Positions 8,136-17,908 are shown, counted from the first letter of the stretch. The stretch is DNA of 64,000 bases from Burkholderiales bacterium 67-32 (GCA_001898625.1 MKUP01000023.1:124001-188000), one strand, 5' to 3'. Notes: generated from the letters alone by a model not told the origin. A program made the numbers and translations.

Positions 8136-8825
8136 CTACTGCTCCACCCACCTGACAACGTCGTCCACCTCCGCACGCGACGTGCGGAAGGCGTTGGCGG
8201 GGTGGCCGGGATCCGCGAAGCCGAACGAAATCCCGCAGACCACCTGGCGATCCTGCCCGATGCCGAAGTGCTCGCGGATGAAGCCTGAATACTCCGCCAG
8301 CGCGGCCTGCGCGATCGTCGCCACGCCCAGGCTGCGCGCCGCCAGCATGAAATTGCCCACATAGGCGCCGCAATCCACGGCACCGTACACGCCCAGCGCC
8401 TCGGGCGTGGTGAGAATGGCCACGTGCGGCGCGCCGAAGAAGCGGAAGTTCTCCGCACCCTGCCGGGCCGAGGCTTGGCGGTCGCCGCGCTGCACGCCCA
8501 CGCTGTCGTACAGCTGGAAACCACACTCCCGCCGTCGCTCGCGGTAGACGCCAGCGTACTCGCGCGGGAAGGGGAAATCGGGATGCGCCTGCGGCTGCGA
8601 CATCACATGGTCGAACAAGGCCTGACGGAATCGCTCCGTGCCTGCGCCCGCCGTCACGATCACTTCCCAGGGCTGCGTGTTACACCAGGAGGCCGTGCGC
8701 TGCGTCAGCGCCAGGATGCGCTGGATGGTGTCGCGGGGCAGTTGCTCGGGCAGGAAGCCGCGGCAGCTCCAACGGTCGTTCAGCAGGCGGGAGAGCGAGG
8801 CGTAGTCGTCGGCGTCGTGGGGCAT
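8136..8825 (-). CDS. Nitroreductase family protein (FMN oxidoreductase)
   Basis: Flavin-dependent NAD(P)H oxidoreductase of the nitroreductase superfamily, 229 residues from the ATG at 8825. The FMN-binding DRWSCRGFLPEQLP and SWCNTQPWEVIV (NTQPW motif) lie at the N-terminus, and a C-terminal GISFGFADPGHPAN segment is typical of the family. The ATG at 8825 (MPHDADDYASL) is chosen because upstream in-frame codons give low-complexity sequence without family similarity. The physiological substrate cannot be told from sequence. It is 58 bp downstream of rfbB on the same strand and may be read from that transcript, but no functional link is evident. Confidence 0.87.
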   Translation of the reverse strand: MPHDADDYASLSRLLNDRWSCRGFLPEQLPRDTIQRILALTQRTASWCNTQPWEVIVTAGAGTERFRQALFDHVMSQPQAHPDFPFPREYAGVYRERRRECGFQLYDSVGVQRGDRQASARQGAENFRFFGAPHVAILTTPEALGVYGAVDCGAYVGNFMLAARSLGVATIAQAALAEYSGFIREHFGIGQDRQVVCGISFGFADPGHPANAFRTSRAEVDDVVRWVEQ

Positions 8826-8883
8826 GGAGCGTTTTCCGAACTGGTGGTGCCCGTGTTCCGCGGCATACGGGCGATGCCGTCCA

Positions 8884-9897
8884 TCATACGGCGACCCTGG
8901 CCAGATACCAGGCCACCGTCTTCCGGATCGCGCCGTCGAAGTTTTCTTTCGGCTCCCATCCCAGCTCATCGCGCATCCGTGCCGCGTCGATCGCATACCG
9001 CCAATCATGCCCCGGCCGGTCCGCCACGAAACTGATCAGCCGGCGATGCGGCGCGCCCTCGGGATGATGCTCGTCCATCAGCGCGCACAGCTTCTCGGCC
9101 ACCTCGATGTTGTTCAGCTCGCAGCCGCCGCCGATGTTGTAGGTCTCGCCCGTGCGCCCGTCCCGCAGCACCCGGTCTATGCCCCGGCAATGATCGTCCA
9201 CATACAGCCAGTCGCGCGAATTTCCGCCGGTGCCGAACACCGGTATCGATTCGCCGGCCAGGCAGCAGCGGATGATCGTGGGAATGAACTTCTCGTCGTG
9301 CTGGTAGGGGCCGTAGTTGTTCGAGCAATGCGTCGTCACCACCGGCAACCCGTAGGTGCGGTGATAGGCGCGTACCAGGTGATCCGAGGCCGCCTTGCTG
9401 GCGGAGTAGGGCGAGTTCGGCGCGTAGGGCGAGGACTCGGTGAACGGCGCATCGTCCGGCCCCAGCGAGCCGTAGACCTCGTCCGTGGAAATATGGTGGA
9501 AACGCCGCCCCCGCGAAGAACGACCCTCGGCCAGCCAGGCCTGCCGCGCCGCCTCCAGCAGCACGAAGGTCCCGTCCACGTTGGTCCGCACGAAATCGCC
9601 CGGCCCGCTGATGGACCGGTCCACGTGCGTTTCGGCGGCGAAGTGGACGATGGTGTCGATGTCGTAATCGCGCAGCAGCCGCCCGACCAGCTCTGCGTCG
9701 CAGATATCGCCGTGGACGAAGACATGGCGGCCGCTGGCCTCGAAATGCGGAAGAATGCCCGGATCCGCCGCGTAGGTCATCAGGTCGAGATTGACCACCC
9801 GCACGCCGGGATCGCCGGCCAGCAGACAGGCCACGAAGTTCGAGCCGATGAAGCCGGCGCCGCCCGTGATCAGGACCTGCCGGGGAATATGATTCAT
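8884..9897 (-). CDS. rfbB: dTDP-glucose 4,6-dehydratase
   Basis: Second step of dTDP-L-rhamnose synthesis: converts dTDP-glucose to dTDP-4-keto-6-deoxyglucose in the cytoplasm. From the ATG at 9897 (MNHIPRQVLITGGAGFIGSN) it is 337 residues, typical of RmlB. It has the Rossmann GGAGFIGSNF, the STDEVYG strand, the YSASKAASD catalytic Tyr-Lys segment, and NNYGPYQHDEKFIP. The ATG overlaps the rfbD stop by 3 bp, so the two are translationally coupled in the order rfbC-rfbD-rfbB. The dTDP-glucose-forming rfbA is not in this window. Confidence 0.96.
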   Translation of the reverse strand: MNHIPRQVLITGGAGFIGSNFVACLLAGDPGVRVVNLDLMTYAADPGILPHFEASGRHVFVHGDICDAELVGRLLRDYDIDTIVHFAAETHVDRSISGPGDFVRTNVDGTFVLLEAARQAWLAEGRSSRGRRFHHISTDEVYGSLGPDDAPFTESSPYAPNSPYSASKAASDHLVRAYHRTYGLPVVTTHCSNNYGPYQHDEKFIPTIIRCCLAGESIPVFGTGGNSRDWLYVDDHCRGIDRVLRDGRTGETYNIGGGCELNNIEVAEKLCALMDEHHPEGAPHRRLISFVADRPGHDWRYAIDAARMRDELGWEPKENFDGAIRKTVAWYLARVAV

Positions 9898-10775
9898 GCC
9901 GCGTCCTTCCATGCGGACAATACCTCTTGCAATCCTGTGCGCCAGTCGGCCGATTCCAGATCCAGGACCTCGCGGGCGCGCGTGCCGTCCAGTACCGAAT
10001 AACGCGGCCGGCGGGCCGGGGTCGCGTAGTCGCCGCTGTCGATGGCGGTGACCTCGGGTGTGGAATCCAGCAGACCCCGTCCGTGCGCCGCGGCCAGGAT
10101 GGCCTGGGCGAAGCCGTGCCAGGTGGTCGCCGGGCCGCCCGGATAGTGATAAGTGCCCCACGGCAGTTCTTCGCCGCCCTGGATGCGCTTGGCCAACTGC
10201 AACAAAGCCCGGGCAATGGCGCCCGCGTGCGTGGGCGTGCCCGTCTGGTCGGCCACCACGCGCAGCGGCCGGCCCTCGCGCGCCAGCCGCAGCATCGTGC
10301 GGACGAAGTTCTCGCCGTGCGCGCCGAACACCCACGATACCCGCAGCGTCAGATGGCGCGGCAGCCGTGCGCGCACAAGCTGTTCCCCCTCCCACTTGCT
10401 GCGGCCATAGGCATTCAGCGGCCGGGGTTCGTCATCCTCGGTATAGGGCGTGTTCCTGGTTCCGTCGAACACATAACAGGTCGACAGATGTAGCAGCGCA
10501 GCCCCTTGAGCCGAGCAGGCCCTGGCCAGATGGCCGACCCCGTCCCGGTTCACCGCCAGGGCGAGCCCGGGTTCACTTTCCGCCTTGTCCACCGCCGTAT
10601 GGGCGGCCGCGTTGATGACGACCCGGGGGCGATGCTCGGCCATGATGCGGTCGGTCGCCGCGGGATCGGTAATGTCCCACTGCCCGTGATCCAGCCCCAC
10701 GACCCCAAGGGCTGCCCCGCGGGACACCAATTCGCGTCCCAACTGCCCGCCGGCGCCCGCCACCAGGATGCTCAT
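9894..10775 (-). CDS. rfbD: dTDP-4-dehydrorhamnose reductase
   Basis: Last step of dTDP-L-rhamnose synthesis, NADPH-dependent reduction of the 4-keto sugar. It has 293 residues, beginning MSILVAGAGGQLGRELV (nucleotide-binding GxGGQLG). It continues with INAAAHTAVDKAE, the STCYVFDG strand and the YGRSKWEGE catalytic Tyr-Lys motif. Usual RmlD proteins read STDYVFDG; here Cys replaces Asp in that strand. The start overlaps the rfbC stop (ATGA) and the stop overlaps the rfbB start, so the three are a coupled unit. Confidence 0.95.
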   Translation of the reverse strand: MSILVAGAGGQLGRELVSRGAALGVVGLDHGQWDITDPAATDRIMAEHRPRVVINAAAHTAVDKAESEPGLALAVNRDGVGHLARACSAQGAALLHLSTCYVFDGTRNTPYTEDDEPRPLNAYGRSKWEGEQLVRARLPRHLTLRVSWVFGAHGENFVRTMLRLAREGRPLRVVADQTGTPTHAGAIARALLQLAKRIQGGEELPWGTYHYPGGPATTWHGFAQAILAAAHGRGLLDSTPEVTAIDSGDYATPARRPRYSVLDGTRAREVLDLESADWRTGLQEVLSAWKDAA

Positions 10776-11338
10776 GGCGTGCCTGCATGGACCGGCAAGC
10801 GGTCGCGCGGCAGCTCCGACAGCAGTGGCTGCGCTTCGTCCTTGGCCGACAACACGTAGGGCCCGGCATCGGGCCATGCGATGTCCAGCGCGGGATCGTT
10901 CCAGCGCACGCCGGCTTCGGCGGCTGGGTCGTAATAGGCCGTGCACTTGTAGACGACCTCGGCCTCGTCCGACAGCACGCAGAAACCGTGAGCAAAGCCC
11001 GGAGGGATCCAGACCTGCCGGTGGGTATCGCCATCGATCTCCGTGCCTACCCAGGCCCCGAAACGCGGCGATCCCAAGCGCACGTCCACCGCCACGTCGA
11101 AAATCCGGCCCCGCGCCACCCGCACCAGCTTGCCCTGCGCGCCCGGCCACTGGAAATGCAGCCCGCGCAGCACTCCGCGCCGCGACAGCGACTGGTTCTC
11201 CTGTACGAACTCCGCCTGGATGCCAGCCTGCGCCAGCCAACTCGCCCGGAACGTTTCCACGAAATACCCGCGCGCGTCGCGCCGTACCTCGGGCGCGAAC
11301 ACCAGCACTTCCGGCAGGCGGGTTTCCAGCACGTCCAC
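10772..11338 (-). CDS. rfbC: dTDP-4-dehydrorhamnose 3,5-epimerase
   Basis: Cupin-fold epimerase acting between RmlB and RmlD in dTDP-L-rhamnose synthesis. It has 188 residues, with the RmlC signatures DARGYFVETF, QENQSLSRRGVLRGLHFQ (catalytic His) and WIPPGFAHGFCVLSD. The start codon is GTG at 11338, supported by an AAAGGGG ribosome binding site 5 bp upstream. It is the first of the three rml genes and begins 24 bp after apaH, so the rml block is appended to the lptG-apaH unit. Confidence 0.95.
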   Translation of the reverse strand: MDVLETRLPEVLVFAPEVRRDARGYFVETFRASWLAQAGIQAEFVQENQSLSRRGVLRGLHFQWPGAQGKLVRVARGRIFDVAVDVRLGSPRFGAWVGTEIDGDTHRQVWIPPGFAHGFCVLSDEAEVVYKCTAYYDPAAEAGVRWNDPALDIAWPDAGPYVLSAKDEAQPLLSELPRDRLPVHAGTP

Positions 11339-11362
11339 GATTACCCCTTTTGCCGGCGGCGA

Positions 11363-12184
11363 TCAGCCCGGTACCTGATACTGCTGGCAGGCCACCTGCA
11401 CCAGCTTGTGGTCCTCCAGGCGCGCGGCGGTCAATTGCCCGCCCCAGACACAGCCCGTGTCCAGCGACAGCAGGCCCGGACGCTCCAGCAGACCCAGCGT
11501 CGACCAATGCCCGAACACCACCGTGACCGACTCCGTCGCCCGGCCCGGCACGTCGAACCACGGCATGAAGCCGTCCGGCGCGTGCTTGGCGTTTGCCTTG
11601 GCCGCGAACTCCATCGTGCCGTCGGCCGCGCAGAAACGCATCCGCGTCAACGCATTCACGATCACCCGCAGCCGATCCGCGCCCTGCAGCCCGTCATCCC
11701 AGGCCGCCGGCTGATTGCCGTACATCTGCCCCAGGAAATCCTGCCAGTGGGGCCCGCGCAGCGTCGCCTCCACCTCGCTGGCCAGCGCCAGCGTCTGCGC
11801 CGCCGTCCAGGCGGGCAGCACGCCCGCGTGCACCATCAGGTGCCCCAACTGGAAATGCGCCAACGGCCGATGCCGCAGCCAGGTCAATATGTCGGCGGCA
11901 TCCGGCGCATCCAGGATCTCCTGGATCGTGTCCGACTTGCCCACCTTATGCAGACCGGCGGCCACCGCCAGCAGGTGCAGGTCGTGATTGCCCAGCACCG
12001 CCACCGCCCGTTCGCCCAGCGACATCACCTTGCGTACCGTCGCCAGCGAGGCAGGCCCGCGGTTTACCAGATCACCCGCGAACCAGAACCGCGCATCGGC
12101 ATCGCCCGCGATCTCCGGCCGTGCAAGCAGCGACTCCAGTGGCGCGCAGCACCCCTGCAAGTCGCCGATCATCCAGATACTCAT
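11363..12184 (-). CDS. apaH: Symmetrical bis(5'-nucleosyl)-tetraphosphatase
   Basis: Hydrolyses Ap4A to two ADP, controlling the stress nucleotide and removing Np4 RNA caps in characterised bacteria. It has 273 residues from the ATG at 12184. The metallophosphatase motifs are present: [32 protein letters not shown] and MVHAGVLP. The ATG overlaps the lptG stop (ATGA), which decides the start against an in-frame codon at 12211 inside lptG. It sits between lptG and rfbC, so it is probably co-expressed with envelope genes. Confidence 0.95.
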   Translation of the reverse strand: MSIWMIGDLQGCCAPLESLLARPEIAGDADARFWFAGDLVNRGPASLATVRKVMSLGERAVAVLGNHDLHLLAVAAGLHKVGKSDTIQEILDAPDAADILTWLRHRPLAHFQLGHLMVHAGVLPAWTAAQTLALASEVEATLRGPHWQDFLGQMYGNQPAAWDDGLQGADRLRVIVNALTRMRFCAADGTMEFAAKANAKHAPDGFMPWFDVPGRATESVTVVFGHWSTLGLLERPGLLSLDTGCVWGGQLTAARLEDHKLVQVACQQYQVPG

Positions 12185-13359
12185 GTCGCCGCACCCGCCG
12201 CCTGCCGCCACCGGGCGCGCAGCAGATTGCCGTACTCCATCCCCAGCATCGCCAGCAGCGCGGCACCCAATGCCAGCGCATTCGGCGCCACCGCCGTCAC
12301 CCAGGCCGGCCAGCGATTCAGCATGCCCACGTTCAGCGACAACTGATTCAACATGAAAAAGCCCACGCCCAGCAGGATGCCCAGGAAGATCTTCACCCCC
12401 ACCCCACCGCGCCGCGTCTGCATGAACCCTATGGGTGCGGCAATGGTGATCATCGCCAGAAGCGTGAACGGATAGATCAGCTTGCGCCAGATGGCAACGA
12501 TCTGCCGGTCGGACGTCAGGTGGTTCTTGTTCAGATACCCCACATAGTCCAGCAGATCCGTGAACGACATTCGCTCCGGCGTCAGCACCCTTGCCAGCAG
12601 CAGTTCCGGCGTCAACGTCGTCGGCACCGTGCGCTCGGCTTCATGCGTCACCACCACCGGGGCCTCGGTAGCCCGCGTTCCCGCGTGCAGCGCCGATTCC
12701 AGCGTGGGGGAAACCGTCGTGATCGCCACGTCATGCAGACGCAGCTCATTCGTCCCGAAACTGCCCGTTTTCGCCTGCGTGATCGAGGCCAACTGCCGCG
12801 ACGACGTGAAGTCGTACAGCGTCACGTTCGTGGCACTGCCTCCCGCCTGCATCGTGCCCACGTTGATGATGCGTTCGCCGCCGGGGGCGTCCTCCTTGAA
12901 CCAATAGCCGCTGCGCAGCACCCCCGAAGACCGCCCGCCCGCGCTGCCCGTGATCGACAACCGCGTTTCGTTCAGCTTGATCTCGGCCGCCGGCGTCAAC
13001 CACTCGGCCAGCACGATCGCCAGCATCATCACCGGCACCGACACCAGCCACAGCATCCCCAGCAACCGCATCCCGCTGACCCCGGATACCCGCAGGATCA
13101 CCAACTCATGCCGCTGCGCCAGCCCCGCCAGCGCCAGGATCGCCCCGATCAGCAGACCGATGGGCAGGATGTCGTAGATCCGTGTCGGCAGTGCCAGCAG
13201 TTCCAGGAACAGCAGGTGGTACAGCTTGAAGCCGCCACGACCCACCTGGTCCAGATCGTCCACCAGGGCGAAGAACGAGAACAACCCCACCAGCGCCATC
13301 AGGACGACGGAAGAGGAACGATAGATTTCAGTGGCCAGGTAGCGGCGGGCGGTGTTCAC
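12181..13359 (-). CDS. lptG: LPS export ABC transporter permease LptG
   Basis: Inner-membrane permease that with LptF and LptB2 extracts lipopolysaccharide from the membrane. It has 392 residues and a GTG start at 13359. Membrane spans occupy about residues 12-32, 60-80 and 97-118, and three more lie in the C-terminal 110 residues, flanking a periplasmic beta-jellyroll; this is the LptF/LptG fold. The N-terminus [20 protein letters not shown] and the [13 protein letters not shown] cytoplasmic loop fit YjgQ/LptG. The partner lptF is normally adjacent in this class but is absent here: the upstream gene is galU. Confidence 0.85.
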   Translation of the reverse strand: MNTARRYLATEIYRSSSVVLMALVGLFSFFALVDDLDQVGRGGFKLYHLLFLELLALPTRIYDILPIGLLIGAILALAGLAQRHELVILRVSGVSGMRLLGMLWLVSVPVMMLAIVLAEWLTPAAEIKLNETRLSITGSAGGRSSGVLRSGYWFKEDAPGGERIINVGTMQAGGSATNVTLYDFTSSRQLASITQAKTGSFGTNELRLHDVAITTVSPTLESALHAGTRATEAPVVVTHEAERTVPTTLTPELLLARVLTPERMSFTDLLDYVGYLNKNHLTSDRQIVAIWRKLIYPFTLLAMITIAAPIGFMQTRRGGVGVKIFLGILLGVGFFMLNQLSLNVGMLNRWPAWVTAVAPNALALGAALLAMLGMEYGNLLRARWRQAAGAAT

Positions 13360-13429
13360 GGCGTATAGGGAAACGGGCAGGCCGTTAGTGTAAAGGATGG
13401 TCGGCGCGAGAAGGCCGGCCCGCCGCGGC

Positions 13430-14272
13430 TTACTTCACCTCGAAACCGTGATACTTCCTGCCCAGCGCGACCGTGGCTTCGAACAACCCCGTCTTGCTGC
13501 CGCAGTCATAACGCTTGCCGTCGTAGCGATGCGCGAACACCTTGCGCTTGGCCTGCATCAGCGCCGCAATCCCGTCCGTCAACTGGATCTCGCCGCCGGC
13601 GCCCTTGCCCAACGTACGCAAGTGATCGAATATCTCGCCTTCCAGTACATAGCGGCCCACCACTGCCAGCGTGGACGGAGCATCCTCCGGAGCCGGCTTC
13701 TCGACCATGTTGAACACCTGGGCGGTCCGCCCCGAAGCGTCCCGCGTGTCGACGATCCCGTACTTCGACGTATCTTGCCGATCCACGTCCTGCACGCCCA
13801 GCACGCTGCCGCCGTTCGCCTGGGCCGCCTCCACCAGCTGCTTTGTAACAGGCACGTCGGCATCGATCAGATCATCGGCTAGAAGTACTGCGAACGGCTC
13901 GCGGCCTACCACCGGCTCGGCGCACAGCACCGCGTGGCCCAGGCCCAGGGGAGCAGGCTGCCTAATATAGATACAGTTCACCGATGGCGGGATGATGTTC
14001 CTGACCGTGCGCAGCAGCTCGATCTTGTGCTTGGCCACCAGTTCGGCTTCCAGCTCGGGGATCGTGTCGAAGTGATCCTCAATCGCCCGCTTGTTGCGGC
14101 CGGTGATGAAGACCATCGTCGAGATCCCCGCGGCCACTGCCTCCTCGACGGCGTACTGGATCAGGGGCTTGTCGATAACGGGCAACATCTCCTTCGGCAT
14201 GGCTTTTGTTGCAGGAAGGAAACGCGTGCCCAAGCCGGCGACAGGAAAGACGGCTGTACGGATAGGTTTCAT
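13430..14272 (-). CDS. galU: UTP-glucose-1-phosphate uridylyltransferase
   Basis: Makes UDP-glucose from UTP and glucose-1-phosphate, the hub precursor for LPS and capsule sugars. It has 280 residues and all GalU hallmarks: [20 protein letters not shown] at the N-terminus, GLGHAVLCA, the metal-binding LLADDLID, and KYGIVD with MVEKP. It lies at the border of the polysaccharide island, reads away from it, and is 70 bp upstream of lptG. The upstream gap to wzi holds the divergent promoters. Confidence 0.96.
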   Translation of the reverse strand: MKPIRTAVFPVAGLGTRFLPATKAMPKEMLPVIDKPLIQYAVEEAVAAGISTMVFITGRNKRAIEDHFDTIPELEAELVAKHKIELLRTVRNIIPPSVNCIYIRQPAPLGLGHAVLCAEPVVGREPFAVLLADDLIDADVPVTKQLVEAAQANGGSVLGVQDVDRQDTSKYGIVDTRDASGRTAQVFNMVEKPAPEDAPSTLAVVGRYVLEGEIFDHLRTLGKGAGGEIQLTDGIAALMQAKRKVFAHRYDGKRYDCGSKTGLFEATVALGRKYHGFEVK

Positions 14273-14513
14273 AGAAGCGACTCGAGAAAGGGTGAGAATG
14301 CTGTGTTGCTAGGCATGTTACTCGACTTGCTTCTCGTTCCGGGGGGGCTGGAGGGCGGAAATTGAGTGGAAGGAAAAGGGAAAAAGCGCTTGTTACCGTT
14401 GATCAAACTCTGGTTACGAGGGCTATCATGTCGGCATGGCGAACGCAACCAGACGTACGTGAAACCTTCCAGCGCGGGATGATCGCAAATTTGTTATAGA
14501 AATTAAGTGCGAT

Positions 14514-16169
14514 ATGGGGGCTTGGGGTTTCATGGTATGTTTGCTCGCCTTTCCTTCTTCAATGAAACCTAGGGTTAACCCTGACTTTTGCCTTGGTTTG
14601 ACCTTCCCTGACGCCTATATTTCCCTGACGCCTATCGTGCACAAAAGTGGCCTGATCCGATTGCGTTTGCCGGCCGGCAAGCAAGTTATTCGCTCTATCG
14701 CAGCTTGCCTATTGAGCGTCGCCACCATTCTTGGGGGTAGCAGCGTTTGGGCACAGAACGCTGCCATGATCGAGGCGGGCAATCAGGAATTGAGGGATGA
14801 CGTCCAGTGGTTGGTTGACCGGGGGGTCATTGGCTATGTATCCACATCAACTTGGCCTATTCCTGTCTCTGTGTTAGAGACGGCTTTGGACGTCCGTAAG
14901 AGAAATGATCTGACGCGAGCCGATGTGCATGCGATCTTGGCAGTACGTCGCTATTTGGATGATCAGAAAAATTCAAATTTCGGATTCACGGCTCAGATTA
15001 ATACAGACTCCATGCCCCAACTGGGATTTTCTAGCCAAAGTCGAGGCGCGGCCATTGGTGGTGCATATCTACAAGGCGGGAACGATGTCCTTGCGGGTAA
15101 GCTTCAGGTTAACGGAATAATAGACCCACTTACAAGCAAGCAAGCGAAGGCCAATCTGGAAGGCAGTTATGTATCCGCACAGCTACTGGGCCAAGCTCTG
15201 TATGTCGGCCAACTCGCCCATTATTGGGGGCCGGGCGTAGATGGGAGCCTAAATTGGGGGAATGCGGGAACTGCTATCCCAGGAGTCGGGTTGCAGCGAG
15301 CGAAGCAAACAGCGCCAGAGACTAAGTGGCTGTCTTGGATTGGCCCATGGGGATATGATTTTTTCCTGGGCCAACTACAACACGACAAGTCTGTACCGAA
15401 CGCTCGCGTAATTAATATGCGTGTCTTTGTTCAGCCGTTAAAAGGCCTGGAATTGGGCGCTTCCCGCTTTATTGAATGGGGTGGAAGCGGCCGGAACAAC
15501 GGTTGGGGCGCATTATGGAATGCGTTGAAGGGAAACTCTAACGACCAAGGGCCGGGAAAAGATCCAAGCAATGAGCTTTCAGGTTTTGATCTACGGTACA
15601 CATTTGGCTTAATGGGTAACCCAATTACTCTGTATGGGCAGTTGGCGGGAGAGGACGAGGCTGGAGGATTACCTTCACACTATCTTGCCCAGGTGGGGCT
15701 CCAATTCAAGCATATGGTGGGGGCGACTCGTTTGCAATGGCATGCTGAAGCCGCCGACACCACTGCAAGCCGCATATTTGGTCTACGAGACGGCATGGTC
15801 GGTACAGCATATGCGCATGGGACCTATAAGGACGGACTCTACCACGATGGCCTACCAATCGGACACCCTATAGGTGGATCGGGCCGTATGCTTTCGGCAG
15901 GGGTCGTTCTCGTTCCTGATGATTTTCGCTATTTTTCCCGCTATGGTCTCCGTCTAGTACAGGCGCAGGTTAATAGTGCGAATCAAGCCATAAATGAGAT
16001 TTTTCCCCGTGAAGCACGGTGGTATGGCGCTGAGCTTTCCTATAGTTGGCGAATCCGTCCCGCTACTTTTCGTGCGGGGGTTTCGGTCTTGCGGCGTAGT
16101 TCTGGTAATGTAGACAACGGTTTTAGTTTAATGCTGTCAATGAATGTCCCTTTAAATGGACTGCGTTGA
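14514..16169 (+). CDS. wzi: Capsule assembly protein Wzi family (outer-membrane barrel)
   Basis: Outer-membrane beta-barrel that anchors or organises capsule at the surface. Repeated amphipathic strands fill residues 150-551, with typical Wzi blocks such as LAHYWGPGVDGSLNWGN, GASRFIEWGGSGR and AELSYSWRIRPATFRAGVS. The signal peptide appears to be residues 51-80 (core SIAACLLSVATILGG, cleavage after SSVWA), so the ATG at 14514 leaves an unusually long leader. A GTG at 14637 would give a normal signal peptide, but neither start has a clear ribosome binding site. DNA here is notably AT-rich compared with galU. It is the first gene of the plus-strand export module. Confidence 0.82.
   Translation: MGAWGFMVCLLAFPSSMKPRVNPDFCLGLTFPDAYISLTPIVHKSGLIRLRLPAGKQVIRSIAACLLSVATILGGSSVWAQNAAMIEAGNQELRDDVQWLVDRGVIGYVSTSTWPIPVSVLETALDVRKRNDLTRADVHAILAVRRYLDDQKNSNFGFTAQINTDSMPQLGFSSQSRGAAIGGAYLQGGNDVLAGKLQVNGIIDPLTSKQAKANLEGSYVSAQLLGQALYVGQLAHYWGPGVDGSLNWGNAGTAIPGVGLQRAKQTAPETKWLSWIGPWGYDFFLGQLQHDKSVPNARVINMRVFVQPLKGLELGASRFIEWGGSGRNNGWGALWNALKGNSNDQGPGKDPSNELSGFDLRYTFGLMGNPITLYGQLAGEDEAGGLPSHYLAQVGLQFKHMVGATRLQWHAEAADTTASRIFGLRDGMVGTAYAHGTYKDGLYHDGLPIGHPIGGSGRMLSAGVVLVPDDFRYFSRYGLRLVQAQVNSANQAINEIFPREARWYGAELSYSWRIRPATFRAGVSVLRRSSGNVDNGFSLMLSMNVPLNGLR
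14604..14635 (+). repeat. Two tandem copies of a 15-bp element
   Basis: TTCCCTGACGCCTAT occurs at 14604-14618 and again at 14621-14635, a 17-bp period, directly before the GTG codon that may be the true wzi start. Either a duplication in the leader region or a short regulatory repeat. Confidence 0.8.
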
Positions 16170-16201
16170 GAATTTTTTAGATTTCAAGATTTAAAATTTT
16201 A

Positions 16202-16699
16202 ATGAACAGGGACATGTCGCTAGAGCTTGAATCTCCGTTGCTCTTGATAATGTGTACGGGAAATGTCTGTCGTAGCCCTATGGCTGAAGCGTTAATGATT
16301 CACCATCTGAATCAGCAACGTCTCATAGCACGAGTCTTTTCACGTGGACTGGCTGCTCCAATCGGGCGCGTGCCTCATCCTCATGCAGTAGAAGTTGCAA
16401 AAATGCACGGGATCAATTTGCATCCAGATAAGCGTGCGTCTGCCGTAAGTAGTTCAGAGATGGCTATGGCTACCGCCATTTTTGTTATGGACGCAGATCA
16501 TCGACGAGAAGTACAGCAACGGTTTCCGACTGCGAGTGGCAAGACCTTCTTGTTGGGGCAGTGGCAGAACATTGATATCGCCGACCCAATCAATGAACCG
16601 TTTCTCGCATTTGAGCGTGCATGGCAACAATGCGCCGATGGGGTCCAGTCTTGGCTGACGAGGTTGCGCGAGGCTGGAATGCTGAGAGCCACAGTATGA
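16202..16699 (+). CDS. wzb: Low-molecular-weight protein-tyrosine phosphatase (Wzb type)
   Basis: Dephosphorylates the tyrosine cluster of the Wzc autokinase and so allows capsule polymerisation cycles. It has 165 residues with the catalytic P-loop MCTGNVCRSPMAEA (C-x5-R-S) near residues 17-30 and the general-acid Asp in DIADPINEP near the C-terminus. An internal ATG at 16214 is an alternative start. It lies between wzi and wza, an order different from the enterobacterial wza-wzb-wzc but with the same set of parts. Confidence 0.93.
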   Translation: MNRDMSLELESPLLLIMCTGNVCRSPMAEALMIHHLNQQRLIARVFSRGLAAPIGRVPHPHAVEVAKMHGINLHPDKRASAVSSSEMAMATAIFVMDADHRREVQQRFPTASGKTFLLGQWQNIDIADPINEPFLAFERAWQQCADGVQSWLTRLREAGMLRATV

Positions 16700-16748
16700 A
16701 AGAGTTGGCGCCTTGTTTCGGAAATAATTCACAGGAGTTCCCCTTTTT

Positions 16749-17897
16749 ATGAAGCCCGTTGTTCCAATTTCGACCCCCATCCTGCGTCTATGGATTGGCA
16801 TGGTTGGCACAGCATCTCTCGTAGGATGCTCGTTGGTGCCGGGTCAATATCTAGGGGTTACGCCAAAGATTAGTGAGACTGATCAAGCGTATGTTTATGA
16901 CTCGGCTGATACCGAGTCAATAGAAAATCGCGCTGATATTTTCTCAATTAGCCCTGCAGTCATTGCAAAGCAGATTCAGGAAAAAGAAGCGGATGAAGCG
17001 AGGTTGGCGAGTGCTCGTGCCGCAGCTTCTACTGAAATCCCGTCTCCTTACTCCTACTTGGTTGCCCCCCAGGATGTTCTTCGTGTCACTGTTTGGAATC
17101 ATCCGGAGTTGAACAATCCTTCGGGGGTTCTTAACGACCTCCAAGGAAGAGTGATTAATAACGACGGATCTTTCTTTTACCCTTATGCGGGTCAAGTTAA
17201 GGCTGCGGGTCGTACCGTTAAAGAAATTCGAGATGAGTTGGCCAAGAAGCTCGCCGCGGTACTAGTGGAACCTCAGGTTGATGTTTCCGTCCTAACGTAT
17301 CGCAGTAAGCGCGCGTTCGTAATGGGTCAAGTCGATAAACCCGGAGTTGTGCCTATAACAGATGTGCCCTTAACTATTACCGATTTAATTTCGCAGGCCG
17401 GTGGGTTAAAGCCTGAAGCTGATTTGAAAGGCTCAAGTCTGATGCGGGGGGGCAAAACTGTATCCGTAGATTTGTATGCCTTGTACTATCAAGGGGATGT
17501 GTCGCAAAATATACGCCTTCAACCCGGCGATATACTGACGATTCCGGAAAATAGATATAACAAGGTATTTGTCTTGGGCGAAGTCACCAAGCCTCAGTCA
17601 TTAATCATGCCGCGTGGTCGATTGAGTTTAGCGGAGGCAGTATCAGATTCTGGAGGGTTTAATCCCTTAAGTTCGAATGCCGGGCAACTGTATGTAATAC
17701 GATCAGGATCGAATGGTAGGCCGCAGATATGGCACCTAAATGCAGCAGCTCCTGATGCGTTAGTGTTGGCCGACCGCTTTGATCTTCAACCGCGCGACAT
17801 TGTCTATGTCGACCCGGCTGGCGTGGCCAGATTTGGGCGTGTTGTGAATAACATCATTCCTAGCGCTACGGTTATTCGTGCTACGGTGCAGAACTAA
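16749..17897 (+). CDS. wza: Polysaccharide export outer-membrane lipoprotein Wza
   Basis: Octameric outer-membrane channel for capsule export. It has 382 residues, with a lipoprotein signal peptide ending in LVGC (lipobox Cys near residue 27). The Poly_export domain begins YLVAPQDVLRVTVWNHPEL, and SLBB domains follow (RAFVMGQVDKPGVVPI, KVFVLGEVTKPQSLIMP). A C-terminal amphipathic segment (RFGRVVNNIIPSATVIRATV) fits the membrane helix that forms the Wza pore. An AGGAG lies 11 bases before the ATG. It is followed after 11 bp by wzc. Confidence 0.95.
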   Translation: MKPVVPISTPILRLWIGMVGTASLVGCSLVPGQYLGVTPKISETDQAYVYDSADTESIENRADIFSISPAVIAKQIQEKEADEARLASARAAASTEIPSPYSYLVAPQDVLRVTVWNHPELNNPSGVLNDLQGRVINNDGSFFYPYAGQVKAAGRTVKEIRDELAKKLAAVLVEPQVDVSVLTYRSKRAFVMGQVDKPGVVPITDVPLTITDLISQAGGLKPEADLKGSSLMRGGKTVSVDLYALYYQGDVSQNIRLQPGDILTIPENRYNKVFVLGEVTKPQSLIMPRGRLSLAEAVSDSGGFNPLSSNAGQLYVIRSGSNGRPQIWHLNAAAPDALVLADRFDLQPRDIVYVDPAGVARFGRVVNNIIPSATVIRATVQN

Positions 17898-17908
17898 TTG
17901 ACCTTGCT

